NCBI GenBank assembly: GCA_023443515.1
Contig: JAEZUC010000011.1
Location: forward strand, 1 to 64,000
Length of the DNA stretch: 64,000 nt
Origin: Bacillota bacterium
GTDB taxonomy: Bacteria; Bacillota; Clostridia; Acetivibrionales; DSM-1351
Reading direction: 5' to 3'
The notes under the pieces are model-generated. The model made no database searches. It worked only from the letters and a program-made list of their open reading frames with translations, and was not told the origin of the DNA. Position numbers and translations under genes: made by a program. How positions within the stretch are numbered: position 1 is the first letter of the stretch; each line of letters starts with the position of its first letter. Below, piece after piece: positions 17,736-26,026 of this stretch.

Positions 17736-18919
17736 TTTTGAGAGTCCTCCCCTTCATCCATTAATGGTATATGAATCGTAATCTTTGTTCCTACTCCTAT
17801 CTGTGAAGCTATATCCACCTCTCCTTCAAGCAGGGCAACCCTCTCTTTCATGCTAAAAAGGCCAAAGCCACCAGTACTTTCAGGTTCAATTGCTTTAACA
17901 TCTTCTGTGTCAAATCCAACTCCATTATCAGCAATAATTATGTTCAATTTTTTGTTGACATGTTCTAAAAGAATAGAAACTCTTTTCGCTTGTGCGTGTT
18001 TAAGTACATTATTCAAAGCTTCCTGTACAATTCTGAATACAGCAAGGGAGATGACAGGTTTAATTTCTTCATTAATAGCAATGGATCTAAGCTGAACATC
18101 TATGCCGGTTTCTTCCTTAAATGAAATAACATAACGCTCCAAAGTCGGCAACAAACCTAAATCATCAAGAGCCATTGGTCTCAGGTTGTAAATAATCTTT
18201 CTAACCTCCTGAAGACTATCCCTCATAACTTTTTTAAGGTTCTGCAATTCTTTTCTTGCATTATCTATGTCCTTATCCAGAAGGCGTTCACAAATTTCAG
18301 CTTTGATAACAATATTTGACATGGATTGTGCAGGACCGTCATGTATCTCTCTGGCAACTCTTTTGCGTTCCTCCTCTTGTGCCTCAATAATCTTTATCCC
18401 GAGGAACTGCCTCTGTTGCAAACTATCCAACTGCTCTCCTGCATTTTGCAGATCTCCGCTAAGATAATCCAGTGCGATACCTACATGTCCTATGAGACTA
18501 TCCGCCCTTTCCAGGGTCTTTATACAATCCTTGATTCTTATTTCTAGATCGTTTCTTCTTCTTATGAGAAAAGTCTCTTGCTCACGCCTCACTGCAAGTT
18601 CTACTCGTATATTGTCCGCTGTCTGGTAAGCTTGTGCAAGTTCATTCTGGCTATAACTGTTAAAAGCCTTATTAACATCATATAGTTTCTTTTTGCTAAG
18701 TTTTAAGTCATGTTCAAGATTTTCAATAACACTAACGATTTCAAAAACCTGTTTTTTTAGTGTTATCAATTCATCTTCAAGTCTCTTGCATTCTTTTCTG
18801 GAATTCTCGGCAATTTCAACAATCTCATTCTTACCTGATTCAAGAGATTTTATTGTTTTTGTAATTATTTCATTCATCTGTACAGATTTATGTTTATAGC
18901 TTCTCATATTTTTGTCCAA
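17732..18919 (-). CDS. degS: Cytoplasmic sensor histidine kinase, DegS-like
   Basis: 395 residues without a membrane helix. The N-terminal 170 residues are coiled coil (DegS sensor domain: GKNEIVEIAENSRKECKRL aligns by eye with the Bacillus protein). HisKA_3 dimerisation segment carries the phospho-His193 in REIHDGPAQSM; the HATPase domain has DNGVGF and GGFGLFSMKER. It phosphorylates the DegU-like regulator encoded immediately downstream. The start may be the TTG used here or the ATG four codons later; both have weak ribosome sites. No terminator separates the pair. Confidence 0.9.
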   Translation of the reverse strand: MDKNMRSYKHKSVQMNEIITKTIKSLESGKNEIVEIAENSRKECKRLEDELITLKKQVFEIVSVIENLEHDLKLSKKKLYDVNKAFNSYSQNELAQAYQTADNIRVELAVRREQETFLIRRRNDLEIRIKDCIKTLERADSLIGHVGIALDYLSGDLQNAGEQLDSLQQRQFLGIKIIEAQEEERKRVAREIHDGPAQSMSNIVIKAEICERLLDKDIDNARKELQNLKKVMRDSLQEVRKIIYNLRPMALDDLGLLPTLERYVISFKEETGIDVQLRSIAINEEIKPVISLAVFRIVQEALNNVLKHAQAKRVSILLEHVNKKLNIIIADNGVGFDTEDVKAIEPESTGGFGLFSMKERVALLEGEVDIASQIGVGTKITIHIPLMDEGEDSQK

Positions 18920-19093
18920 TCCACATATTATCCTGCAAATAGCAGGTGAATATTTTCACACTATAGTATATTTTACCTAATATCTATTTTTCCTACAAGA
19001 AATAATATAAAAATATATCATAATATATAAATAATAGTAAATAATGTTCTACATTTAATTTAAAAAATTTATCATATTTTTGAAAATTTAGTG

Positions 19094-19122
19094 TTGACAA
19101 TAATAATATCAGCTTTTATAAT
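19094..19122 (+). promoter_or_regulatory. Promoter of tRNA-Lys copy 1
   Basis: TTGACA (19094-19099), 17-nt spacer, TATAAT (19117-19122). A short leader AAAAGTGTTCGG...GGCAAGTCCTT, shared with copy 2, precedes the tRNA. Confidence 0.85.
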
Positions 19123-19159
19123 GTAAAAGTGTTCGGACGGCAAGTCCTTAATTAAATAA

Positions 19160-19235
19160 GCGCCATTAGCTCAGTTGGTAGAGCACCTGACTCTTAATCA
19201 GGGTGTCCCGGGTTCGAATCCCTGATGGCGCACCA
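19160..19235 (+). tRNA. tRNA-Lys (anticodon CTT), copy 1
   Basis: Cloverleaf with acceptor arm GCGCCAT/ATGGCGC, discriminator A, encoded CCA, anticodon stem CCTGA/TCAGG with loop CTCTTAA, anticodon CTT (reads AAG). Identical in sequence to the copy at 20700-20775. Confidence 0.97.
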
Positions 19236-19240
19236 AACAG

Positions 19241-19277
19241 AAACCGCTTACTTTCATTAGTTAAGCGGTTTTTGTTT
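19241..19277 (+). terminator. Terminator of tRNA-Lys copy 1
   Basis: Hairpin AACCGCTTA...TAAGCGGTT followed by TTTGTTT, right after the tRNA CCA end. Confidence 0.8.
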
Positions 19278-19336
19278 AGTACAATTTCCTTAATAACAAA
19301 AGAGAGCTTTTCAGCTCTCTGAACGTTTTATATTTT

Positions 19337-20206
19337 TTATTTATTGAGGCATAAACGAAAACCTTGATCGTAGCCCTTACCATTTGGATCAAAATTCCCT
19401 CTGAAGGAAACTTCACAGGATTTATCATCGCTGAGCCAGCATCCACCTCTCCATATTCTGAGAGCGCCACTTGCATTTTCCAAAGCCACTCCGTGCCAGT
19501 TCCAGCACCATTCCCTTACATTACCCGACATATCATATATCCCTAACTCGTTTGGTTTCTTTGAACCAACAGGTTTTGTTTGATTTTTATTGCTTTGTAT
19601 TTTCGGCCAGTGCCATTCTCCATCTAATTTTTTATTACCGGAGTTTATCCAGTACCAAGCTACATCATCAATATTGTTACTTCCGCTGTATGTATAATTT
19701 TTACTTTCTTGCCCTCCACTCGCAGCATATTCCCACTCTACTTCTGTAGGCAATCGGTAACCATTGGCTTTAGAATTGATAGTTACTGTCCATTTTATAT
19801 CATCTAAATCGCTTGTATTATTTGGGTCTTTTTTATTTTTGTCTATGTTGTAATATGGCTCCAACCCTTCTTTAATACTCCTTTTATTGCAGTATTCAAT
19901 ACATTCATACCAGTTTACCATTTCTACCGGTAAATTATCACCTTTGTATTGTGACGGATTGCTTTCCATTATATCATTCCATTCTTTCTGAGTAACTTCA
20001 TATTTCCCTATATAGAAGTCCGAAATTTTAACCTTTTTGTTATAAAGTTGGGACTTCTTATTTTTAGACATCCCTCCTTTGACTAACACAAAATTATCAG
20101 ATACTTCTTGGTTATTACCGCTTGCTTGTGCATTAGGTTTTTCTTGCGAGCATGCGCTTAAAGTAATCATCATTGAAATTAAAATGAAAATTAATAGTTT
20201 CTTCAT
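19337..20206 (-). CDS. Lipoprotein of the formylglycine-generating enzyme (SUMF1/FGE-sulfatase) fold
   Basis: 289 residues. A type II signal peptide ends in the lipobox LSAC (Cys19), so it is a membrane-anchored surface lipoprotein. The rest is the FGE-sulfatase fold: VEMVNWYECIEYCNKRS, GYRLPTEVEWEYAASGG, GNVREWCWNW, and near the end RGGCWLSDDKSC and DQGFRLCL. Real formylglycine generators need two active-site cysteines; one candidate is Cys in RGGCW, but no sulfatase gene is nearby, so activity is uncertain and a binding or structural role is possible. It lies between two identical tRNA-Lys genes, on the opposite strand, which suggests acquisition or duplication around a tRNA. ATG with GGAGA 8 nt upstream. 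Confidence 0.88.
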   Translation of the reverse strand: MKKLLIFILISMMITLSACSQEKPNAQASGNNQEVSDNFVLVKGGMSKNKKSQLYNKKVKISDFYIGKYEVTQKEWNDIMESNPSQYKGDNLPVEMVNWYECIEYCNKRSIKEGLEPYYNIDKNKKDPNNTSDLDDIKWTVTINSKANGYRLPTEVEWEYAASGGQESKNYTYSGSNNIDDVAWYWINSGNKKLDGEWHWPKIQSNKNQTKPVGSKKPNELGIYDMSGNVREWCWNWHGVALENASGALRIWRGGCWLSDDKSCEVSFRGNFDPNGKGYDQGFRLCLNK

Positions 20207-20629
20207 GGATATGTCTCCTTTAAATGATAAAAATTATAGATTTTAAGTCCCATAAATAAGGCCATTTCAAAAAATTAAGGGTCGATATTCTATATACGGC
20301 CCTACTCTTTCAGACTGTCTAGCTGGAGTAGAACACTTCTCTGCTTGTCCCCAGTTTTTAGGAACTGTAGATCCTGTTCTATTTTACACTTCTGAAAATA
20401 ATATTCAATTAATATCAGGTAAGTTTGTTTTTTATGATATCACTTTTATACATATTTGTAAATATATTTCTTGTAAAATGTTGCTATTTTATGGAAAAAA
20501 TTGTTCCCTTTTAGGATGACAAAGAATCTCGAACTAAGTTGAGTATATACAGAAAAACCTTCTAAACTGATAGTACAAATAATCCTATAGTGATTCTCCA
20601 CTTTTGTCTGAAAAATAAATATTTTATTG
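20207..20629. other. Long intergenic stretch with unassigned open frames
   Basis: About 420 bases between the lipoprotein gene and the second tRNA-Lys promoter. A plus-strand frame from about 20260 is open for roughly 80 codons (reads GRYSIYGPTLSDCLAGVEHF and onward) but has no start codon or ribosome site; a minus-strand frame over the same bases also reads 45 codons (ending QFLKTGDKQRSVLLQLDSLKE). One may be a gene remnant. Nothing else is recognisable. Confidence 0.3.
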
Positions 20630-20658
20630 TTGACATTATCAACTATTGCTCTTATAAT
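20630..20658 (+). promoter_or_regulatory. Promoter of tRNA-Lys copy 2
   Basis: TTGACA (20630-20635), 17-nt spacer, TATAAT (20653-20658), followed by a leader nearly identical to that of copy 1. Confidence 0.85.
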
Positions 20659-20699
20659 ATAAAAGTGTTCGGCAAGGCAAGTCCTTGTATATTGAATAT

Positions 20700-20775
20700 G
20701 CGCCATTAGCTCAGTTGGTAGAGCACCTGACTCTTAATCAGGGTGTCCCGGGTTCGAATCCCTGATGGCGCACCA
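20700..20775 (+). tRNA. tRNA-Lys (anticodon CTT), copy 2
   Basis: Same 76-base sequence as copy 1, with encoded CCA. Promoter, leader and terminator are also homologous to those of copy 1, showing a duplicated transcription unit 1.54 kb apart. Confidence 0.97.
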
Positions 20776-20808
20776 AAAAACCGCTTGATGATTCAAGCGG
20801 TTTTTGTT
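20776..20808 (+). terminator. Terminator of tRNA-Lys copy 2
   Basis: Hairpin AACCGCTTGA...TCAAGCGGTT followed by TTTGTTTG. Confidence 0.8.
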
Positions 20809-20825
20809 TGTCTGAAATAGTTCTA

Positions 20826-21074
20826 TTACTCCATTTGGGCTGAAATTAGTGTTTCTTTCTGCCTTCTGGTCATTTTTTTTATGCAGTATTCTCTGGATAA
20901 CGCCATAGACTTAGTCTCAGCCTCTTCGTAATACACAAGAGTCACCGGCAGTCTTGCTCTGGTATATTTTGCACCCTTTCCCCGGTTATGGACTTTTAAC
21001 CTTTTTTCCAGGTCATCTGTATACCCTGTATACAGCGTCTTGTCAGCACATTGCAAAACATAAACGTAATACAT
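20826..21074 (-). CDS. GIY-YIG nuclease-superfamily protein (UPF0213/YhbQ type)
   Basis: 82 residues, the usual size of this stand-alone class. The GIY-YIG signature reads YYVYVLQ at 2-8 and LYTGYT at 14-19; Arg25 (EKRLKVHNRGKGAKYT) and the later Glu (YEEAETKSMALSREYCIKK) fit the catalytic residues. Members are thought to be DNA- or RNA-acting nucleases with unclear cellular role. ATG with GAGGTG 11 nt upstream. It converges with the second tRNA-Lys gene. Confidence 0.9.
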   Translation of the reverse strand: MYYVYVLQCADKTLYTGYTDDLEKRLKVHNRGKGAKYTRARLPVTLVYYEEAETKSMALSREYCIKKMTRRQKETLISAQME

Positions 21075-21111
21075 TTTCTAAAAAGCACCTCAGACATTTA
21101 AGTATTTTAAT

Positions 21112-21732
21112 CTATAAAAGTATTCTTGCAACAGCCCTCACCATACACGAATCAGCCTTTATCTTCAAAGGAAATGCCATTATTTCGAAATTAGCAGAGG
21201 TCGGAATTTTGTCCAAATTAGTAAGATTCTCAAGCAAAAGAATACCGTTGCCCAGCAAGTATTTGTGTATTTCAAAAGGAGATCTGTCAGGTGAAGGCGC
21301 ATCGATTCCCAGTAATTTAATTCCACAGTTCACCAGCATTTCGCAAAATGTCATATCTAGTACGGGATGATCATTATAATAGGTATCCTGCCCGTAAAAT
21401 TTATCCATTCCGGTATGTACCAGCACAATATTCTTAGATTTCAAAATTTCTAAATGACTGCTTTCCGCTTCTAAAACACTTTTACCGTTTGTATGTATCA
21501 TGCAAGCAGACCCACAGAAATTCTCCAACGGATAGTTGCATATGTATTCTGGAGCGTCAGTCATGTGCATGGCTCCATCAACATGAGTTCCGACGTGCAT
21601 CCCTGTTTCCAGCCAATGATTATTATAATGGTGTTTGGAAAATTCATGAGTATGGCATAATCTCACAGAATCATCACCGGGATAAACCGGCATTTTGTTA
21701 AATATATCATGAGATAAATCAATTAGTTCCAT
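21112..21732 (-). CDS. Cyclase-family metal hydrolase (kynurenine formamidase-like)
   Basis: 206 residues. The family signature HVGTHVDGAMH (about 46-56) supplies zinc ligands, followed by DMTF and LGIDAPSPDRSP segments common to the cyclase/KynB fold. Known members hydrolyse N-formylkynurenine or cyclic amides; no tryptophan catabolism genes are nearby, so the substrate is unknown. GGGAAG precedes the ATG by 6 nt. The small nuclease gene follows after 37 nt on the same strand. Confidence 0.88.
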   Translation of the reverse strand: MELIDLSHDIFNKMPVYPGDDSVRLCHTHEFSKHHYNNHWLETGMHVGTHVDGAMHMTDAPEYICNYPLENFCGSACMIHTNGKSVLEAESSHLEILKSKNIVLVHTGMDKFYGQDTYYNDHPVLDMTFCEMLVNCGIKLLGIDAPSPDRSPFEIHKYLLGNGILLLENLTNLDKIPTSANFEIMAFPLKIKADSCMVRAVARILL

Positions 21733-21804
21733 ATTTTACTTCCCAGTATATTTTATAGTCTATATCAATTATACAGCTTTTTCACAATTCGGCAAAATAA
21801 ATAT

Positions 21805-21847
21805 AAAAGGCTTTATTCAACAGTTATTTAGCCGAATAAAGCCTTTT
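21805..21847 (-). terminator. Terminator of the secreted Ig-like protein gene
   Basis: Hairpin with arms AAAGGCTTTATTC and GAATAAAGCCTTT immediately after the stop codon of the upstream minus-strand gene, followed by TATATTTATTTT. Confidence 0.8.
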
Positions 21848-21850
21848 TAC

Positions 21851-22252
21851 TTATTGTACATTGTAAGTCGTTACAATCCTGCTGGCACCGCTGGTAATTT
21901 CGATATTATATGTCCCGGTATCTGTTTTTTCATCCACTTTCCATGTGCATAAAACATTTCCATCCTTACCTGCAGTCAAATTCCTTACACTAGAATAATC
22001 TCTTCCGTTAATTTTATAGGATGCAATAATTCTACAATTGGAGCCGGGTGCTACCCTTAGCGCAAGCACTCCTACTTCTCCGCGTCTGATATAAGGTCTT
22101 CTTGCAACAATTTCTATTCCCCCGTCAACCTGTGCTTGGAGGTTTATTTGCCTAGTTGCTGCTTCTACACTTCCGTTCTTTAAAACTGCATAATTTATAA
22201 AGCCCGGTAGCAATAATGTAATGGCTAAAAAATAAGATAAAATACGTTTCAA
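21851..22252 (-). CDS. Secreted small protein, Ig/beta-sandwich-like
   Basis: 133 residues from a TTG start (GAGGTGAT 4 nt upstream). Residues 1-31 are a Sec signal peptide (MKRILSYFLAITLLLPGF then a VEAATR cleavage-like site). The mature part of about 100 residues has alternating hydrophobic strands and ends ...TYNIEITSGASRIVTTYNV, like a bacterial Ig-type domain. No enzymatic motif is seen. Function unknown; probably an exported surface or cell-wall protein. Single-gene unit. Confidence 0.75.
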   Translation of the reverse strand: MKRILSYFLAITLLLPGFINYAVLKNGSVEAATRQINLQAQVDGGIEIVARRPYIRRGEVGVLALRVAPGSNCRIIASYKINGRDYSSVRNLTAGKDGNVLCTWKVDEKTDTGTYNIEITSGASRIVTTYNVQ

Positions 22253-22334
22253 ATTATCACCTCAAAGTATTTATTTCTTATTTTTCACCATTATTATTTT
22301 AATATCAATTGTTCAGAGTAGTAAATAATGTTAA

Positions 22335-22874
22335 TTAATAGTTCTTTGCAAGCATTTGGAAGTATGCTTTCGGATGGTCACATACCGGACACACTTCAGG
22401 AGCCTTTTCTCCTACATGAATATGTCCGCAGTTTGCACACTGCCATATTACCTTTTCATCTTTTATAAATACAGTATTACCTTCAACATTCTTCAGAAGT
22501 GCCAGATATCTCTCTTCATGTTCTTTCTCAATTTTTCCAACTGCCTCAAAAAGATATGCTATCTTGTCAAAGCCCTCTTCTTTAGCTTCTTTGGCAAATT
22601 GGGCGTACATATCAGTCCATTCATAATGCTCACCGTTTGCAGCGTCCTTGAGATTTGTAGCAGTATCGCCTATTCCATCATGTAAAAGCTTAAACCATAT
22701 TTTAGCATGCTCTTTTTCATTATTTGCTGTTTCAGTAAATAATGCCGCTATTTGCTCATAGCCCTCTTTCTTTGCTTTAGATGCATAGTATGTATACTTG
22801 TTTCTTGCCTGAGACTCACCTGCAAATGCAGCCATAAGATTTGCTTCTGTTTTAGTACCCTTTAAATTACTCAA
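22335..22874 (-). CDS. rbr: Rubrerythrin
   Basis: 179 residues. Ferritin-like diiron domain (1-140) with ExxH-type ligands in FAGESQARNKYTYYASKA, TANNEKEHAKIWFK and GKIEKEHEERY, then a rubredoxin domain with CANC and CPVC pairs holding one Fe(SCys)4 site. It reduces hydrogen peroxide in anaerobes with electrons from rubredoxin or NADH. Start is TTG with AGGAGG 9 nt upstream. Upstream AT-rich sequence ATTAAATAATAATTAAT (near 22900) faintly resembles a PerR box; this is weak. Confidence 0.96.
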   Translation of the reverse strand: MSNLKGTKTEANLMAAFAGESQARNKYTYYASKAKKEGYEQIAALFTETANNEKEHAKIWFKLLHDGIGDTATNLKDAANGEHYEWTDMYAQFAKEAKEEGFDKIAYLFEAVGKIEKEHEERYLALLKNVEGNTVFIKDEKVIWQCANCGHIHVGEKAPEVCPVCDHPKAYFQMLAKNY

Positions 22875-23108
22875 TTGAAGTTACCTCCTGTTATATTAAA
22901 TAATAATTAATAGATTTATTACTGTTATACCACAGTTTCTGATTTTAAAACCACTATTTTTAGAAAAAATCTAATGATAAATTATATCACACAAAGTTAA
23001 TTTTGATGAATTATGCCAATACTATGTTTGCTGATATGAGTTATAATGTTAAACAAAAAGACATCTTTTCCATAATTAATAATAATATAAAATGGGAGGT
23101 TCATTAAT

Positions 23109-23588
23109 ATGGATAAATTAAAGAGCAAAAAAGTTTCCGATTCCAGAACTGAACAAATTCAGATACTTATGCCTGAACATATAAACGGCTTTAACCGTCT
23201 TTTTGGTGGCAAGCTTATGGAATGGATTGATGTTGTTGCCGCCGTTGTTGCCAGAAGGCATTCGGGCTGTAATGTTACTACAGCATCCATAGACAACCTG
23301 CAGTTTAAAGCGCCAGCCTATGTAAATAGTACTATATTTTTACTGGGCCAGATTACTTATGTAGGAAAAACATCCATGGAAGTAAGGGTAGATACCTTCG
23401 TGGAGGAACTCAACGGAATCCGTCGCATGATAAACAGCGCTCACCTTGTTCTAGTTGCATTGGATGAAAACGACAAGCCTGTTCCTGTTCCGGGAATAAT
23501 TTTGGAGACTGAAGAAGAGAAAATAGAATGGGAAGCAGCCAGAAGACGTTGTGAATTGAGAAAACAAAGACGCCGTGAAGATTTTTAA
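23109..23588 (+). CDS. Acyl-CoA thioesterase, hotdog fold (YkhA-like)
   Basis: 159 residues of the 4HBT/acyl-CoA hydrolase class. The motif HINGFNRLFGGKLMEWID (20-37) and the following VARRHSGCNVTTASIDNLQFKAPA are diagnostic. It hydrolyses acyl-CoA thioesters in the cytosol; the chain length is unknown. GGGAGG lies 9 nt before the ATG. It is convergent with the ATPase gene, with a 9-nt gap. Confidence 0.92.
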   Translation: MDKLKSKKVSDSRTEQIQILMPEHINGFNRLFGGKLMEWIDVVAAVVARRHSGCNVTTASIDNLQFKAPAYVNSTIFLLGQITYVGKTSMEVRVDTFVEELNGIRRMINSAHLVLVALDENDKPVPVPGIILETEEEKIEWEAARRRCELRKQRRREDF

Positions 23589-23597
23589 ATGTATTGA

Positions 23598-24350
23598 TTA
23601 ATCTGAATCAAATAAATAGTCCACCATTTTTTGGGGATTGTTAAGGAATTGTCTGGTCACAATATAATGCTCTGTCTCTTCGTATTGAGTAAGCTTAATT
23701 CCATTCGTATCAAATGTGAAAATGTCTGCATCCGGATAAGCCAATAAAATAGGTGAATGGGTTGCTATGATAAACTGACAGTTTTGCTTCACAAGCTGAT
23801 TTATGCGAACCAGCAGTGTCATCTGTCTGGTTGGGGACAGTGCAGCCTCGGGTTCATCAAGTACATACAGACTGTTTCCACCAAACCTGTTCAATACCAG
23901 TGACATGAAGCTTTCTCCGTGCGACTGGCTATGCAGGGATTTACCTCCATATGAGTGTATGAATGGGTTTGGTGCAGCCTTATCCAACCTGTCTACCTCA
24001 CTTGCAACATTATAAAAGCTTTCCGCTCTTAGGAAAAATCCATCTTTAGGTCTCTTTACACCCTTGCCAACTATGAGATTTTTATATAAGGTAGAATGCG
24101 TTTCTACCGAGGAAAAATTAAAATTCCTGGAACCCCCCTCAGGATTAAATCCTAGATTTACGGCAACAGCCTCAAGCAGAGTTGATTTTCCCGTACCGTT
24201 TTCACCTACAAAAAAGGTTACCTTTTTATTAATTCTTAATGTTCCAAGATTTCTGATAACAGGCAGAGAAAAAACATAGCTTTCATCTGATAAAACATCT
24301 TTCCTCAGCTTAATTTCCCTAACATACAAATCATCGAACAAATTTGACAT
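23598..24350 (-). CDS. AAA-type ATPase of the ABC/SMC-like predicted ATPase family
   Basis: 250 residues. Walker A FVGENGTGKSTLLEAVA near 47-63, an ABC-like signature SQSHGESFMSL near 142, Walker B SLYVLDEPEAALSP near 157-170 and a H-switch ATHSPILLAYPDAD near 196. No membrane partner or nuclease domain follows, so it is not a transporter; resembles the COG3910-type ATPases sometimes linked to DNA repair or defence. Role unknown. GGAGG is 7 nt before the ATG. Single gene. Confidence 0.88.
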   Translation of the reverse strand: MSNLFDDLYVREIKLRKDVLSDESYVFSLPVIRNLGTLRINKKVTFFVGENGTGKSTLLEAVAVNLGFNPEGGSRNFNFSSVETHSTLYKNLIVGKGVKRPKDGFFLRAESFYNVASEVDRLDKAAPNPFIHSYGGKSLHSQSHGESFMSLVLNRFGGNSLYVLDEPEAALSPTRQMTLLVRINQLVKQNCQFIIATHSPILLAYPDADIFTFDTNGIKLTQYEETEHYIVTRQFLNNPQKMVDYLFDSD

Positions 24351-24511
24351 CCTTCATCCTCCATAACTCTAAAGGGCTCATTAATTTCCATTATATATAT
24401 GTTTCTTCAGTATTTCAAGAACATTTGTTCTGTATATTTCATTTTGCATCCTTTGATTATTTAGGAAAATATGCAATAATAATTATATAAACAAAGACGG
24501 AGATGTTTTTT

Positions 24512-25243
24512 ATGAATATAGAATTATTGACTGATATCTTAAAAAATGCCGGCAGCATTGTATTTTTTGGCGGAGCAGGAATGAGTACTGAATCGGGGAT
24601 ACCTGATTTCCGTTCCGAAAATGGTCTTTACATGACATCTGACGGCTCACAATACTCACCTGAAACAATGCTTTCTCACAGCTTCTTTATTTCTCATACC
24701 GATGAGTTTTTCAATTATTATAAAACTAAAATGATTTGTAAAGAGGCCAAACCAAATGCTGGACATTTAGCTTTAGCAAAGCTTGAGGAATCCGGCAAAC
24801 TTAAAGCCGTTGTAACACAGAATATAGATGGTCTCCACCAACTGGCTGGCAGTAAAAATGTTTATGAATTGCATGGCTCGGTTCACAGAAACTATTGTAC
24901 CAAATGCCGAACCTTTTATGATTTAGATTATATAGTTAATACTAAAGGCACTCCCCGTTGTGATAAATGTAGCAGTGTTGTCAAGCCTGATGTAGTTCTT
25001 TATGAGGAGGCTCTAGACGATGATGTGGTAAGCGGAGCCGTAAATGCAATAAGGAAGGCCGACGTTCTTGTTATTGGCGGAACCTCACTGGTTGTCTATC
25101 CTGCCGCAGGGCTCATTGATTACTTTAGAGGCAGAAAACTGATTCTTATTAATAAAAGCCCTACTCCCTACGATTCCAGAGCTGACCTCGTAATAAATGC
25201 TTCAGTGGGAAAAGTACTTGAGACCGTTGTAAAATCCATTTAA
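24512..25243 (+). CDS. cobB: NAD-dependent protein deacylase (sirtuin)
   Basis: 243 residues. NAD-binding GGAGMSTESGIPDFRS (16-31), TQNIDGLHQLAG, the catalytic-His segment ELHGSVHR, and a zinc site of two CxxC pairs (CTKC, CDKC). It removes acetyl or other acyl groups from lysines, with NAD+ consumption, in the cytosol. I start at the ATG preceded by GGAG with a 9-nt spacer; an ATG three codons upstream overlaps that site. Monocistronic; crcB converges 5 nt after its stop. Confidence 0.95.
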   Translation: MNIELLTDILKNAGSIVFFGGAGMSTESGIPDFRSENGLYMTSDGSQYSPETMLSHSFFISHTDEFFNYYKTKMICKEAKPNAGHLALAKLEESGKLKAVVTQNIDGLHQLAGSKNVYELHGSVHRNYCTKCRTFYDLDYIVNTKGTPRCDKCSSVVKPDVVLYEEALDDDVVSGAVNAIRKADVLVIGGTSLVVYPAAGLIDYFRGRKLILINKSPTPYDSRADLVINASVGKVLETVVKSI

Positions 25244-25248
25244 CTAAT

Positions 25249-25629
25249 TTATATATTCACAATTGTTTTAGCAAGCATTTTGCCCAATATAACGCCTATA
25301 AGGCAAAATACCACGCTCAATACAATATTTGCCACTCCAAATACTGCTTTTCCGTCCTGAAAAAGGTTAACTGTTTCTAAGCTGAAGGTTGAAAATGTTG
25401 TAAATCCACCTAAAATACCAGTGGTTAAAAACAACTGTATTTTTTTATTATCAGGACACAAGCCCACTAAGAGCTGTGTTAATAATCCCATCAAAAAAGA
25501 ACCCAGTACATTAATTATTAAAGTAGCAACAGGAAAGCCACTTGTATTAAACTTGTTTACGAAGGTTGATACAAAATATCTGGATGTTGCCCCAATAAAT
25601 CCGCCAAGTCCCACAGCTAATGCATTCAT
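25249..25629 (-). CDS. crcB: Fluoride efflux channel CrcB/Fluc
   Basis: 126 residues, four membrane helices. Family hallmarks: GGFIGATSRYF (8-18), Asn in LIINVLGSFLMGLLT (38-52) and the phenylalanine/threonine segment GILGGFTTFSTFSLE (72-86). Fluc channels work as antiparallel dimers passing fluoride out. Only one crcB is present here, consistent with a homodimer. No fluoride riboswitch is recognisable upstream. Confidence 0.95.
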   Translation of the reverse strand: MNALAVGLGGFIGATSRYFVSTFVNKFNTSGFPVATLIINVLGSFLMGLLTQLLVGLCPDNKKIQLFLTTGILGGFTTFSTFSLETVNLFQDGKAVFGVANIVLSVVFCLIGVILGKMLAKTIVNI

Positions 25630-25843
25630 TTAAAAATCCCCTTCTTAAAATATTTTCATTCCCTCAGGTTTAAATAACTTTTGAATGTTTAATATTATAT
25701 AACATATTATGTTTATACTCAAATTCTATTAAATCGATTGTTTAAAATATCCAGATAATTTAGAAATTACATAATTGCACTATCTCCCAAGATATGATAA
25801 ATTATTTATGCGTGTTTATGCATAATTTCGACTTTTCATGCAT

Positions 25844-25992
25844 AAACAGCTCTCTGGAGAGTCCCAGGTATGGGCGCCGAAGGTGCAAGGCAGTGATTTT
25901 CTCATTGCCGGTCTCTCAGGCAAAAGGACAGAGCTTTATAGCTTAAAGTCTTTCTCTTGGAGAGCCAAAACATTCGTTTTGGCTTTTTGTTT
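25844..25992 (+). promoter_or_regulatory. Glycine riboswitch, single aptamer with terminator
   Basis: Conserved aptamer pieces are visible in order: CTCTCTGGAGAG, CCAGGTATGGGCGCCGAAGG, GCAAG, TCTCAGGCAAAAGGACAGAG. A hairpin AGCCAAAAC/GTTTTGGCT followed by TTTTTG (25973-25990) is the expression platform. Only one aptamer is seen (singleton type). It precedes the amino-acid carrier gene. A reading frame crossing the aptamer is spurious. Confidence 0.95.
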
Positions 25993-26026
25993 TTTCAAAA
26001 TTTCAAGAAGGGATAGGTTAAAAATA

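Noticed and set aside
19276..19476. 66-codon minus-strand frame in the lipoprotein gene region
   Set aside because: Out-of-frame shadow of the lipoprotein gene.
20446..20706. 86-codon minus-strand frame
   Set aside because: Overlaps the tRNA-Lys promoter and tRNA start antisense, no ribosome site.
22890..22920. PerR box before rubrerythrin
   Set aside because: AT-rich sequence only weakly matches the consensus.
25630..25840. Fluoride riboswitch in front of crcB
   Set aside because: No recognisable fluoride aptamer sequence upstream of crcB on its strand.
25838..26026. N-terminal extension of the amino-acid symporter
   Set aside because: The bases form the glycine riboswitch and its terminator.
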